Shown: positions 11,002 to 21,560, counted from the first letter of the stretch. The stretch: 64,000 nucleotides of DNA from Dryococelus australis (GCA_029891345.1 CM057009.1:292904966-292968965); one strand, 5' to 3'. Translations and numbers: made by a program. Notes: generated from the letters alone by a model not told the origin.

Positions 11002-11700
11002 CTAATAGCGGACTACAGTGTAACACATGAAGGGCTTACTGTAGTCAAAGGTACTCCTCCCGCATGTACGGACGGCATCCTTGAAGATCTCTGACTCTGA
11101 GAATCTTTCACCTTTTCGCCAGTAGCACTCTCCGAGTAAGCTCAGGAGTGCGCCTCTTTCGGTTGCTAAGCCCGCCTGGGCGACGACAAGCCTGTCTGCT
11201 GCCGCCATTCGGGGGAAGAGGATCTTGTCTCCCCCCTCCATCTGCCTGATTATCGTGGCCAGGGCTGCCATCAGAGTGTTGGGTTCTTCCATCTTCGACA
11301 GGTACGTTCCTCGTACGATTTCATCGTACAACCACAGTGGCTCGTCCGGGTGCGCTCCTACAGGCCAAGCCTGCACGGCCGCATTCACCATGTTTCGTTC
11401 GTCTGTCCAGTTGATAGTCACTGTTCTCTCAGTAGCAGGGGCTGCCTCGTTCCTTCTCACAAGTTGCCTATGGAGGAATACTTCCCTGTACACCTCGATT
11501 TCCCTCGGCTGCACAGTTCTGACCTCCTCCATAGGTACCGCTGTTTCCCATAACTCTCTGGCATGGTTCATGGCACAGACTGTTCTTTGTCTGTTGTCTC
11601 TCATGAGCTTATTCATGTTTTGGCACAAGTGGGCAAAGCCCTCCCGAAAGAATACCTCTGGGTTCCAGGCACATGGCCACCCAACTTCTACCTTTGCCAC
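11002..11700 (-). CDS. Intact unrecognised ORF downstream of R1-type LINE
   Basis: A 232-codon ORF from ATG at 11700 to the stop at 11002. It is the longest uninterrupted reading frame in the window and has near-coding composition. I do not recognise the family. Visible features are an aromatic N-terminus (VGWPCAWNPEVFFREGF), a charged middle (YREVFLHRQLVRRNE), a TINWTDERN segment near residue 95, an Ala-rich stretch (MAALATI, RMAAADRLVVAQAG) near residues 145-180 and a GECYWRKGERFSESE segment near residue 195. There is no signal peptide, membrane span or CCHC knuckle. It lies on the same strand about 280 bp downstream of the end of the decayed LINE ORF2. It could be an extra 3' ORF of the LINE, the ORF1 of a neighbouring copy, or a separate gene. 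That it is open while ORF2 is broken is odd. The start could lie elsewhere because no Kozak context decides it. Confidence 0.5.
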   Translation of the reverse strand: MAKVEVGWPCAWNPEVFFREGFAHLCQNMNKLMRDNRQRTVCAMNHARELWETAVPMEEVRTVQPREIEVYREVFLHRQLVRRNEAAPATERTVTINWTDERNMVNAAVQAWPVGAHPDEPLWLYDEIVRGTYLSKMEEPNTLMAALATIIRQMEGGDKILFPRMAAADRLVVAQAGLATERGALLSLLGECYWRKGERFSESEIFKDAVRTCGRSTFDYSKPFMCYTVVRY

Positions 11701-11728
11701 TTTTCCCTGGCCATGGTCTCCTTGTTCA

Positions 11729-11760
11729 TCCAGGTCTATAACTCACGTTATAGACCTGGA
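11729..11760. other. Perfect 14 bp inverted repeat, 4 nt loop
   Basis: TCCAGGTCTATAAC and its exact reverse complement GTTATAGACCTGGA are separated by TCAC. It starts 29 nt upstream of the ATG of the 232-codon minus-strand ORF, so its transcript would carry a strong hairpin in the leader. A regulatory role is inference only. Confidence 0.8.
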
Positions 11761-11814
11761 CTTGGGCAGCTCATACTCCTTTTTCTGCTTGCTTCTCCCT
11801 TCGTGAGACAGCAG

Positions 11815-11856
11815 TCGGGGAGGGGGCCTGTGGACCCCCTTTCTGGTCCCCCTCCT
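11815..11856 (-). repeat. GC-rich 40 bp repeat, upstream copy
   Basis: The plus strand reads CGGGGAGGGGGCCTGTGGAC then CCCCTTTCTGGTCCCCCTCC. It matches 10861-10900 with few differences. Confidence 0.65.
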
Positions 11857-11980
11857 TCCGCTCTGAGGGGGATCACGTCATCTCTGTCCTCCGAACTGTC
11901 TCCGATCTCACTGCTCAGTCTGCGACTCGAACACCAGACATCTAACTCCTCTCTTCTCTTTCCTATTCATGTGAGGTACT

Positions 11981-12739
11981 GAAGCACATCAGACGCCAAG
12001 TTCCTGTCCCTGAGAATGTCCCAGAGTTGGAGGGGTCCATGATTCCCCTCTAATTCCATGCAAAGGTCTTCTATCTTGGGGCACTCCACCGCATGGGTGG
12101 GGGTGTCTGGGCCCACCACTTAGTCAGGATGTTCAACTAAGCCAAATAAGGACAACTTCTCTCTGAAGTTTCTGTGTCCGTTTAAGAACTGTGCTGAGTA
12201 TTGTCCTATCAAGAGCCACTTCCCCAACCGCAGCCTCTCCCGGACATCCAGAAAGATAGCATAAGTGGTTCTACCCCTATCCGAGTTCTCCCATCTAGTT
12301 TGCCATGTTCTCAAAGTGGCTTCCTTTCTTGACTTTAGTTCCTCAGGGGGAAGGTCCTCCCGTTTCCTTCTGGCAATTTCTCCTCTCTCTATCACTAGGA
12401 GATATAGTTGGATTTCCCCGGCAACCAATTGTAGGGTATCATTGGAAGTCGTCCTGTAAGCCTTAGTGATCCCCAGAAATGCTGCTCTTTGTGCACTGAT
12501 GAGCCTTCTCTTTCCATGGATTCGCTCCACGTTTGGGAACCAGACTCCACGTGCATACATGACGATGGGCAGTAAAACAGATATGTACATGAGTTTCAAT
12601 GTCTCATAGCTGAGACCCCAGTTTGTAGGTGCCACAGCCCTCAGCTTCTGGAACATCATAACTGCCTTATTCGCCGCATAGCGCATGTGGCTATGGAATG
12701 CGAGACGAGCCTCCAAAATGACTCCAAGGTACATCTCCT
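11981..12739 (-). pseudogene. LINE ORF2, thumb and C-terminal zinc-finger region
   Basis: It begins MYLGVILEARLAFHSHMRYA, the YLG block after the RT palm, and continues through LMYISVLLPIVMYARGVWFP. It ends GKWLLIGQYSAQFLNGHRNF and LSLFGLVEHPD, the typical R1-clade lead-in to the terminal Cys/His finger. An in-frame stop follows, after which DTPTHAVECP still matches the H-x(4)-C end of that finger. ORF2 would end near 11981. Confidence 0.75.
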
Positions 12740-13910
12740 GTACCCTCTTTACTACCCTGTTCTTAAACCTGACAAAATGATTTCACGTTTTAAGTTTCCT
12801 TTCAACAGGATACATTTGATCCTCTGTACCGAGAACTCCAGTTTGAAATTCTCTGCCCATTGGTCTATTCTCTGGAGGGCTCTCTCCGCCTTCTCCTCAA
12901 GGTCGCTCCTAGTCCAGGCCGGAATCAGGAGTTGCCCGTCATCGGCATATCCATAAATCATGCAGCCATGCAGGAGGTCCAGTCCCAGCAGTCCCTCGAA
13001 GATCACATTCCATAGTATAGGTCCGAGCACAGACCCTTGGGGCAACCCTTACTCAGCACTTTTCCTCCCTGTGGGTTCCCATTTCTAGAGCATGCATTCT
13101 TTCCACCAGGAAGTTCTTTATAATGCCATAACGGTTTTTGGGGCACTCCAACAAGTGTAACTGCCACAGAATCTGCTGCCACCACACATTGTCGAACGCC
13201 CCCAATATATCCACGGATACCGCTAGTACATAGGTTCTCACTTGATTAACCATGTCCATCCATGTCCATGACTGCCATTCCATGACTGCCATTTCAATGT
13301 GCTTGCCTTTCATAAAGCCATACTGCTTTGGATGGATACCTTGGACTACGTCCAGGTATTCCATCAACCTCTTGTTGATGAGATATTCTAACATCTTCCC
13401 CATCATGGACAAGAGTGTAATTGGTATGTATGACTTTGCTTTTCTCTGGTTTTCCTCTCCTCCCTTATAGATAACTATAAGGAGACCTTTCTGCCACTAT
13501 TTGGGGAAGATTCCCATTTTCAGGCAGTCACTGAACAATGCCAGCATTTCTTCCCTTATCCTCAGATATGATCGAAGGAGCATTTCCCCTGTCAATCCGT
13601 CCATTCCTGGGGCCTTCTTCATTTTGTCTTCCTGGCAATATTGTTCATTGCTCTTATCTGGAGGTGATACTATGTTTCCCCAATCCGAGTATCATCTGAC
13701 AACAAGACTTCCATCATGTGACTTGTGATCTCTTCAAAAGACTGCAAAAGACGTCCATCAGCCTCGAATGCTGGTAGCTCCTCTGAGCTTCTTACTTTAC
13801 CTGTCACCATCTGGTAGACCAGACCCCATGGGTCTTCATTTCCTCTATCTGTAACAAACTCTCTCCAAGCCTGCTGTCTTTTCTTTCTGAGTGTGTGTCT
13901 GGACACCACT
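12740..13910 (-). pseudogene. LINE ORF2, reverse transcriptase domain
   Basis: The minus strand carries the fingers and palm of a non-LTR reverse transcriptase. YIPITLLSMMGKMLEYLINK matches the RT1-2 PITLL motif. HPKQYGFMKGK matches QYGF. VSVDILGAFDNVWW holds the first catalytic Asp (D-x-x-x-A-F-D). MPQGSVLGPILWN is the PQGS-LGP motif, and YGYADDGQLL is the YADD box. The leading part (13670-13909) has the usual charged linker. The frame shifts at least twice between these pieces, so it cannot make a full polymerase. Motif spelling is closest to the R1 clade as I know it. Confidence 0.8.
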
Positions 13911-14174
13911 CTTGTGACTTTGTACCACTCAACTGTTCTCTGTCATAATTCGGGCAGGTATGTTCTTTTGAACAAGTTCGTCATCCCACCAGGGATGATG
14001 AGGCACTTTTCTGGTGACCCAGGCAATTGCTTCCTCACAAGCCCCTATTATTACTCTTACCAGATTATGTGCTCTTTAGTCTAGTGTCATGTTCTCCAAG
14101 TTCCTCCTGTAGCCCTTCAGACCTCTGAGTAGCACTCTGTCGAAGAGGAGCCAGTTCACCTTAGCTGTTACGTA

Positions 14175-14530
14175 TCAGGGTTTTTCTGTTCTAGACTTTC
14201 CCTTACAATCCATCCAGATGGTGAAGAGGATCATCTTGTAGTCGCTCTCGACGTCATCCCAAACTCCCCAGTCCCCAATTTGGCCAGCCACCCACACCGT
14301 CGCCACGGTTACATCTATATACGATTCCATATCGTGGGCAGGTGACAAGTATGTCGCTTCGTGACCAGGTAGATTCACAACCTACAGGTTTCTCTCGAGG
14401 AGATACTGATTGACCTCCTCCCCTCGGTCGTCTGTTGATGGAGAATTCCATAGTTCTGATTTGGTATTGATGTCAGCATCAAATACTATGCTCTGCCTTC
14501 TGCTCTTTTTAGAATCAGATTCCATTGACT
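14175..14530 (-). pseudogene. LINE ORF2, endonuclease C-terminal part
   Basis: Successive minus-strand segments read like the end of an exonuclease-endonuclease-phosphatase domain: a DADINTKSELWNSPS segment (family: GDFNAKSxxWxS), NLPGHEATYLSP, YIDVTVAT and WDDVESDYKMILF. The last corresponds to the family SDH motif, with SDY here in place of SDH. The enzyme nicks target DNA to start target-primed reverse transcription. The N-terminal half of the domain is absent, and the frame changes within the block. Confidence 0.7.
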
Positions 14531-14534
14531 CAAG

Positions 14535-15547
14535 TGTCTCTCAACTATGCCACACAAATTACTTTAAAACATCAAAACAGCCTAATAATTCATACAGGCG
14601 CGCCTACGACTCACTGTTTAAAGACATGTCATAACTGGCCCATCAGCTGCAGAACATTTTGAAGTCGTTGAAACCTTCACATCCCTATGGGTGCTGTATT
14701 CATATTGGCACAAATGATGTGTTCCAATTGACCATCATTGTAAACAAAATGATTATGTTAACAACTTTTTTGCAAAACCAATAATTCAATTTTTTTAATT
14801 TGTGCTGTGCCTTTTATCAACTAGGATGCTTGCAAACAAACAATTAATGGTTAGTCATTCCATTGAGAATCAATGTACTTGACACCAACAGATGAAAAGA
14901 AAATAACGAACATTTAAATTCCTTTAATAATAAGTATAGTGTTGTATTTGACAAATTATCTAGCAGAATACTGAAGAAGATAGTGTATGTTGTTTGTCAG
15001 ACAGTTGCAAAAATCATTAACCAATCAATGATAACACAAATTTTCCATCAATCATCAAAATTACATAAATTGTGCCGACTTTTAAGCAGGGGGCCCATAC
15101 AATCCACGCAGTTACACAACAGGCCTATTTCATTAATGCCAATAACTTCTAAAATATATGAACGGGTTCTTAAAGAAAGATGACTACGATATTTAAAAAG
15201 TATCGTTTTTTTGTCAGTAAACAATATTGGTTTCTAGAAAACTCAAGTACAAATAGATACAGTAGATATTGTTTGTATCAAGAAAGTTTAGATAATAATA
15301 AAATTGCAGCAGGACTCCTTATTGACTTGAAAAGTGCATTTAATACATTATATAACGAAATATTATTGCAAATGATGCATAATATAGGTGTAAGTGGATA
15401 AACATTAAAACTTTTAAAAATATATCTTCAGGACAGGAAGCAATATGTTGTAATAAAAAATACACAAGTAACCTAGACACAATAACAAATGTGGCGCCAC
15501 GATGCTCAGTGCTAGACCCAACACTATTTTTTATTTACATAAATGAC
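14535..15547 (+). mobile_element. Jockey/CR1-type LINE, 5' portion of ORF2 remnant
   Basis: Plus-strand reverse transcriptase pieces occur in order: DKLSSRILKKI near 14950, NRPISLMPITSKIYERVLKE (14983-15183), GLLIDLKSAFNTLYNEILLQ (first catalytic Asp, D-x-x-x-A-F), LKLLKIYLQDRKQYVVI, and SVLDPTLFFIYIN just before 15547. The segment 14535-14900 is a weaker linker region. The frame is broken in several places. The element is cut at 15547 by Polinton 1 and resumes at 33181 with the YxDD box, so this is a split copy. The clade assignment (Jockey/CR1 group) is from motif style only. Confidence 0.7.
15542..15547. repeat. Target site duplication of Polinton 1, left
   Basis: AATGAC directly precedes the AGTAGT terminus. 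The right flank at 33181-33186 is AATGAA, 5 of 6 identical. Six-base duplications are the rule for Polintons. Confidence 0.75.
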
Positions 15548-18215
15548 AGTAGTGGGAGCATAGGGGTTCCAGATATGAATAATCACACCTGGTTGATTGA
15601 AAGGGTTGATTAATTAATTAATGGTAGATACACGTAAATGGTTAATTACAGTTAAAGGGTTGAATTTGATTGAAAGTGTTAATTAGTTAATTACAGGTAA
15701 TGGGTTAAGTGTTAAAAGGGTTATTTACTTCCAATTTTGATTGTATGTATCATTGGCGTTGAAAGATTTAAGTGTCATAAGGGTCATTTTGGGGGAGCAG
15801 CATAGATGTTCACCCTCGGATGTCTAGCTGGCGATGAGCTGTGAGGGATGGTGGAAGCAGCATATATATTGTGTTTGGTGCAAGAGTGTCATAAGTGTAA
15901 TTTTGGGGCACGAGCTGCTAAGGCTCAATATATGTCCATTCCCTTCGAAGACTGTGTGTGTAGTGAGTTTGTGACTGATCTAGAGAGAGGGGATGTCGAT
16001 AGGAGCACCAAGATATGTCTGCCTTGGTTGCTGTTGGGCAGAAGACTTAGGTGGTAGGCTGGGTGAGGGGAAGGAGGGTGCATCTGGAGTGTTTACACAT
16101 CCACCATGTTCAATGTCAGAAATGAACACTGAGTTTTAGATATGTGAAATGGCAAGTCACTGAGGTTGGAAATGCATAATTCGAGAATGGTTTTTTTAAA
16201 TATATGTCACTGAATTTATCCCACACCATCAAATTATTGGGAAATATTCAACAAATGAAACAAAACAGCACTTCACACAACACAAACATGACATAGTTTA
16301 TTCCAAATCAGTTAAATGCAAAGAGAATACTATTTACATATGACTAGCATTAAATATAAGATATACAGAAAGTGAGTATACCACCCCTCCCAAGCAAGTG
16401 ATGAAACAAATGGAGCACAATACAATATATGCGACATCAGATTATTGTGTAATATGCACAAAAAACCATTTACGAATGAAACATACAAAAGACTTACTTT
16501 TAAATACAATTACATGCAAAAAAACAGGAACCACACATAAGCAATCAGAAACAACTTCGACCACCACATAGAAAATGAATTAACACACCAAATGCCGATT
16601 GAAATAAAAACAGCATCACCTGCTATAAATAATATGTAATATATAACAAAAACAATTCAAACTGCTTACCCTGAATTACAACTACAACTCACATGTCATG
16701 ATTCCATGACATATCCATGAACCACACATTCAAAATATAAATATATAAATAAATCACCACTTTACTATCTATCCTGCCCTGTACAGAATTTTCCCTAGCA
16801 AAATATAATTTATGACAAACAACAGAAACAATTACAACGCACACCAAAATTCCAAATACAGATCACACAAAACAAGCAAGGGACGACTTCCACTTAAACA
16901 TGATATAACCTCAGTTGGACTAATCACATTTCACATGCAATGATTACACGAACCACATGAAATGAAATAATAACAAAGCACAAAAATCATTATACAAACA
17001 AGAATATAAGTGTTTGTTATAAACACAATTAACATACTCATCACATGCAACATCATGTTTCAACATCGCATGCCTCCCTCATATGTTCTGCACACAGCAA
17101 TCCCTTCTGCCAGCCAGGCCCAGACCATCGCTGCTCCAACCACATCTTGACACAACCCTGCCTCGTGCCACTCCCATAAACTCTCATGTCGGCGGTATGT
17201 CACATGTATCCAAACTGCTATATGATTAATTTAGTTTTATAAAAATTTAAAAGTTATAGAAATTTATTAAAAATCAAATTACAAACTTAATTTTCTGTTC
17301 CTATTGGTTAAATCTGCAAGTATGAATGATAACAGTTGTGTGAAAAAGGAGCTCAACAGCGTAGATATTTCACTGCTCTCTAAACTGAGCACCAGACTGC
17401 ACATCCACTGTTCTGTATCTGAATAATGCCCCGCCGCTCATGCATGAGTGCACACCCTCTATCACTCACTCTCTTCCCTCTGTCACACCATATTGTATTA
17501 TTTCCAGATTTGAAGTCCGTTTTCATGTATAATGAAGTGTGACCTATACATTATGTTTTAAAATTAATTAAAAAAATTTAAGTATCGTTCCTATATATTA
17601 TAGCGTACTATGTGTTAAAATATTGTAACAATAAAAAATTACTTTCAACTAATGTAACATATGCTGTCATAACGTGCGGACTCTTAGTGCCCAAGTCCAA
17701 TTAGTTATGTATTTGCTGTATATAGAAAACTCATTTTAGGGAGAACTCACAAATTTAATATAAGACTGGCATTATTAAAATATGTATTCACATCAGTTTC
17801 AAGGTCTGCTGTACAAGTGTGTTTACAAGTTCAGAGTCGCATGTATTAACATATAGACATAGTTTCAAGTATTGTTCTTTAACCATGTATAAGCAAGAAA
17901 AACAAATATGTTATTATTCATATTTGCATGTAAACATCCCTATGAATGAACCACATATTCTCGCACACAATCACTCACTAGCTGCTTAGAGTATTACCTA
18001 AACAACAGTTTAAAAAAATTCAAATAATCATTTTTATCACATATCAAGTTTTGTATGTGACATTAAAAACCAAAATTATTTTACAATATTTCCCAATACC
18101 TAACAAATCATGTATTGAGATACTATATATTTAACCAAAAAGTGTATCTGAAATAATAACCTTTACAAATGTATTCGTTAACCTAAGTACATCGCATAAA
18201 TCATAAATATTAAAT
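15548..18215. repeat. Polinton 1 left terminal inverted repeat
   Basis: It matches the reverse complement of about 30297-33180 throughout. Landmarks are the AGTAGTGGGAGC terminus, GAGCAGCATAGATGTTCACC near 15800, a segment near 15905-16060 that includes a short plus ORF, the GATGGTGTGGGATAAA-type block near 16215, a GC-rich block near 17090-17200, and the CATCGCATAAATC block near 18190. Similarity fades inward of about 18215, with scattered weaker matches to about 18500. It has no supported gene; the ORF 15848-16057 lies wholly in the repeat. Confidence 0.85.
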
Positions 18216-18544
18216 TGAAAACATTTCCAAACTAGTCTAAAATGTCTTTAGATATTCCAATCAGTCAGTCGTGTTACCCTATTACATGTAACAAATGGAC
18301 AAAGCCTTGTAAATATTTCCTATGAAGGATTAAACATGTTAAAGTATAGTATACACTCTTATATTAAAGATTTATTATATGTATACATAAGGAGAGGGAA
18401 GGGATTACAAACAATGAACAGTATACTATATTGTCACATTGTAAATAAAGAATATATATATTTATTAAAGAAACCACATCCAGTATAACAAAATTGTTTT
18501 ATACATTCTCATAGTATACTAAAACTGTCCTAACATCTTTTAAG

Positions 18545-19430
18545 ATCTTGATTCTTAAACCCACAAATCATGAGCTTTTGTGAACCTTTCTAGGGAATTA
18601 AAGAAATATGTTTTACCCTCTTACTAACCTTTTCAACTAAATATCTATTTGGAGAATTAGCTTTCTGTAATTTAAATTCATAAACACCACCTTTAATATG
18701 CTTGCCACTATAACTTTCAAGGTAATATACTCTAGGGACATACTGTCGAACTGAAATAATTTTAAATATTTCATATGACCAGTTAACACTATATTTCTTT
18801 CCAAAAAAACATGTGACTTTGGATGCACATACATATTCTCCAAATTTGAACTTTGTCTTCTCTCATCGACAACTTTAGGATTACTTTATACAGTTTTCAT
18901 CAATCTGTTCTCTGGTACCTTTTCAGGTTCCATCTTTATAGTTCGATGGCACCTGCAATTATAAAATTTAGGTATTTCAGGCAAAACTTCCATCCACTTG
19001 TAAGTCCCATTCAAAGTGAAATGTCTGTATATTATCTGTTTGAAGCTTTAGTTGAAAATCTCGACTACAACTGCTTTAATTTCAGAATGTGACACATAGT
19101 GATTAATCCCATACTCCGTTATTAATTAATGGAAAGATATGTTCAAAAATTCTATTCCTTATCACTGTGGACCATTTTTGGTGTTCTTGCTTCTAAAATG
19201 GTTTTCATCGCAGTGGTAACTTGTTTGCCAGTCTTCGTCGTCACAGGTATGCCCCATGCATATTTAGAATATATGTCTATAATTGTTTAAATACACTTGT
19301 ACCCATTATTGCATTTGAAAGCTATGTTATATCACACAAATCTGCTTCAAAAAGATAATTTAAACCATGAATAATAATTTTTCTTCTTGGAAACTTTATT
19401 CACATAGGAGAATACAGTACTTAAGTGATC
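18545..19430 (-). pseudogene. Polinton 1 integrase remnant
   Basis: The minus strand retains pieces of a retroviral-type DDE integrase: INHYVSHSEIKAVVVE, matching the conserved N-H-Y-S-T-x-S-E-x-K-A block, and KWMEVLPEIPKFYN, followed by a chromodomain-like tail near the inverted repeat. The enzyme would insert the element and make the 6 bp target duplication. The same segments are found in Polinton 2 at 52740-53650. It is broken. Confidence 0.65.
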
Positions 19431-19433
19431 TTA

Positions 19434-20045
19434 CTAAACTTCATTACAAATATACCATTCTTTAGTCAGTTCTTCAATAATAGACAGAATTTTGTTAGTA
19501 TGTGAATTATTCCCAGATTGTTTCGAAGCGATGAGAAGCTTTAATCTATTCACCAATTCAGTATGATTGTTCCAATATACAGGAGAAAACCAGTCACCAA
19601 CATCATCTTTATATTTTCCACTTCCAACAATATTGCTTAATAAATGCATTTTCAGATGTTTTTGTCTACTAAACAATTATATGAGTTTGTGCATTATACA
19701 AAATCCTTATATTTCTCCAGATCAGTATCAGAGTATATATTTGAAAAGTTTTTAAACTATAATTCAAACAAACCTTAATTCACATTAGTAATATAATCAC
19801 CTACTTGAATCCTATTTTCAGGTAAGAATGTAATGACATATTCTCCCAGAAACTATAATTTGCCATGTCGATATACACCGAATGGTTTATCGCATACAGG
19901 TAATATTGTTTTATAGCTAAGTAATGTTGAGTTAATTAACAAAGAAGTTGCTTTTTCCTCTTCTTTAAAGGTTCTTCTGATTTAATTTCCAATGGTGTTT
20001 CACTAAACGTAGTTAGCACAAAATGTAATGTATCCATTCTACTTA
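19434..20045 (-). pseudogene. Polinton 1 integrase-adjacent ORF of unknown role
   Basis: It matches the ORF at 52121-52729 in Polinton 2. Conserved pieces are an RMDTLH start, SGKYKDDV, FSPVYWNN, ELVNRLKLLIAS and GNNSHTNKILSIIEELTKEW. It lies directly upstream of the integrase on the same strand in both elements. I do not recognise a domain. It may be an N-terminal part of the integrase or a separate small protein. It is broken. Confidence 0.6.
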
Positions 20046-20447
20046 TAGCATATTTAAATATTTCTTTGTGACATCCCATTCCATTCCTGCATGTAAGGCT
20101 TGGAAATATATCTCCTTTACAGCAGAAATAACATTAAGTAATTTCAAAGCTCAATTAGACTTTTATTTAGTTTACATTAACATCACAGTATTTATACATA
20201 AATTAAGGCATTGGTATTCTAGCTGAAATACTAGGTCGAGTACTCTGTGCCTTTTTAATCTAATCGACTTTAATTAAAACTATGTATAATTTACTTACAA
20301 TTTTAGCTCTCAAGTCATTAATAAGGAAAATTATTCAAGACTTCAAATCGTAATTTTGCTTTTTCAGATCTGTGCAACTAAACCAGATGTTATATTGATC
20401 AATTCAATAATTATATAATGCGATATCTCTTCAATTCTTTTTTCAAG

Positions 20448-20843
20448 TTATTTTGCAATACTTGCAGTTACAAATTCATTAATTCCACTTTTTAAACATT
20501 CTATATGTTCATGTGTTCCATTTTCTATATTCTGCAGTGCAGTCATCACATTTGTCAATATTTCCCAAATGTAACTAATATTTGTAGACACTTCTGTAAT
20601 ACTTTCAATTAACTTTTTTAATTTCTCTTGTATATTGGTCGATTGTGATTGAAATACATTTAATGTAATAGTGCGTAAGTCTTCCACATATCCTTTATTT
20701 ACTGTATCACTGTCTTTCACAGCCATATCTTCATTATGTATTATATGTCTATTCATATCACAATTCCTATTATGATATTTGGTTAAACAAGTATTGTAAT
20801 GACTACATCTTACACCGATATGTCCAAACCTTGAAATACTCAT
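20448..20843 (-). pseudogene. Polinton 1 fibre-like ORF
   Basis: A 131-codon frame starting MSISRFGHIG. The segment CDMNRHIIHNEDMAVKDSDT followed by VNKGYVEDL resembles the D-M-x-x-x-x-I-x-N-x-x-x-P-x-x-x-x-D-x-V-x-K-x-Y repeat found at the base of adenovirus-, phage- and Polinton-type fibre or attachment proteins. The second half is predicted helical and coiled-coil-like, rich in Ile, Asn and Thr. It lies between the integrase side and the capsid operon. No counterpart was seen in Polinton 2. The function is inferred from motif resemblance only. Confidence 0.5.
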
Positions 20844-21126
20844 TATTCTTCATCAGGAAGAAAAAATGGTCAAATCCACATCGATCATCGATATCTCCCT
20901 TTATATAGGGGAAGCATAAGCATGATTATCAGAAATCCATACTTGTCTTTCCAACATTAAAAACATATCTTTAAACTTTGTAAATTAGATATCGCCCAAA
21001 ACATCCTCATTGTAAATATATTTCAGATTCAAAGTATCAATTTTAAACACAATTAACATATTTGCATTATGATGCAAATTATGCTTTGGATTTCATGCAA
21101 AACATTGGGACAGATAAAAACAATCA

Positions 21127-21560
21127 ATGTTTGAATTTCTACAAAAAATAAAATATTGCTGTATTTCACCCTACAGTTCATGCAAACCATTATCAAATAT
21201 AAATACGGAATTAAGCAATGCTTCAATCGGATACACAATATTGTCATTATTACAATATCTCATATTAAACACATCAAAAAAGGATGTATTGAACAATTCA
21301 ATTAATAAATTACCATTTGAATTGCATTTACCAAAGTACAATTGCTGTGGTCCTGGAACTATACTTGCAAAATGTCTGGCATGGAATGATCAAGGAATGA
21401 ACTCTTTGGATATTGCTTGAACACGGCATAGTTTACACTCAAACAAAATATTTGAAACAACGTCATAGGGTTGATATGATTCTAGCCAATAAAGCATCTA
21501 ATATAAGGAAAATCCTATCAACATCCAGAGGTGAAAAGTTCGGCATTTAGGTTGTAGACA
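21127..21560 (+). pseudogene. Polinton 1 parvovirus-type phospholipase A2 domain
   Basis: The segment LPKYNCCGPGTILAKCLAW then GMNSLDIA matches the calcium-binding loop (Y-x-x-C-G-P-G-T) and the L-D-x-A-C start of the catalytic helix of parvovirus VP1-type PLA2. Adintovirus Polintons are known to carry this domain. Downstream residues up to about 21560 resemble the rest of the helix pair and lead into the pX-like protein. In parvoviruses the enzyme breaches the endosomal membrane during entry. The same role here is inference. It is broken. Confidence 0.7.

Larger units (their letters stand above)
10181..14530 (-). mobile_element. R1-clade non-LTR retrotransposon, 5'-truncated and decayed
   Basis: The minus strand encodes, in order, the C-terminal half of an EEP endonuclease, a reverse transcriptase with a YADD box, and the C-terminal domain typical of R1/RT1/TRAS-type ORF2. 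ORF1 and the 5' part of the endonuclease are missing at the high-coordinate end, as expected for 5' truncation by target-primed reverse transcription. The reading frame changes several times and contains stops, so ORF2 is a pseudogene. The GC-rich composition contrasts with both flanks. The 3' boundary (low coordinate) is uncertain because the 232-codon ORF and a GC-rich tail lie between ORF2 and the AT-rich flank. At the 5' side the block meets an oppositely oriented LINE at about 14530. Confidence 0.75.

Noticed and set aside
10768-11982. Plus-strand ORFs overlapping the GC-rich block (for example 11225-11806 and 11563-11982)
   Set aside because: They lie opposite the longer minus ORF and LINE ORF2, which carry the recognisable motifs. 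They are shadows of GC-rich coding sequence.
15848-16057. 69-codon ORF in the Polinton 1 left arm as a gene
   Set aside because: It lies wholly in the terminal inverted repeat and its mirror in the right arm is not maintained as a matching frame.
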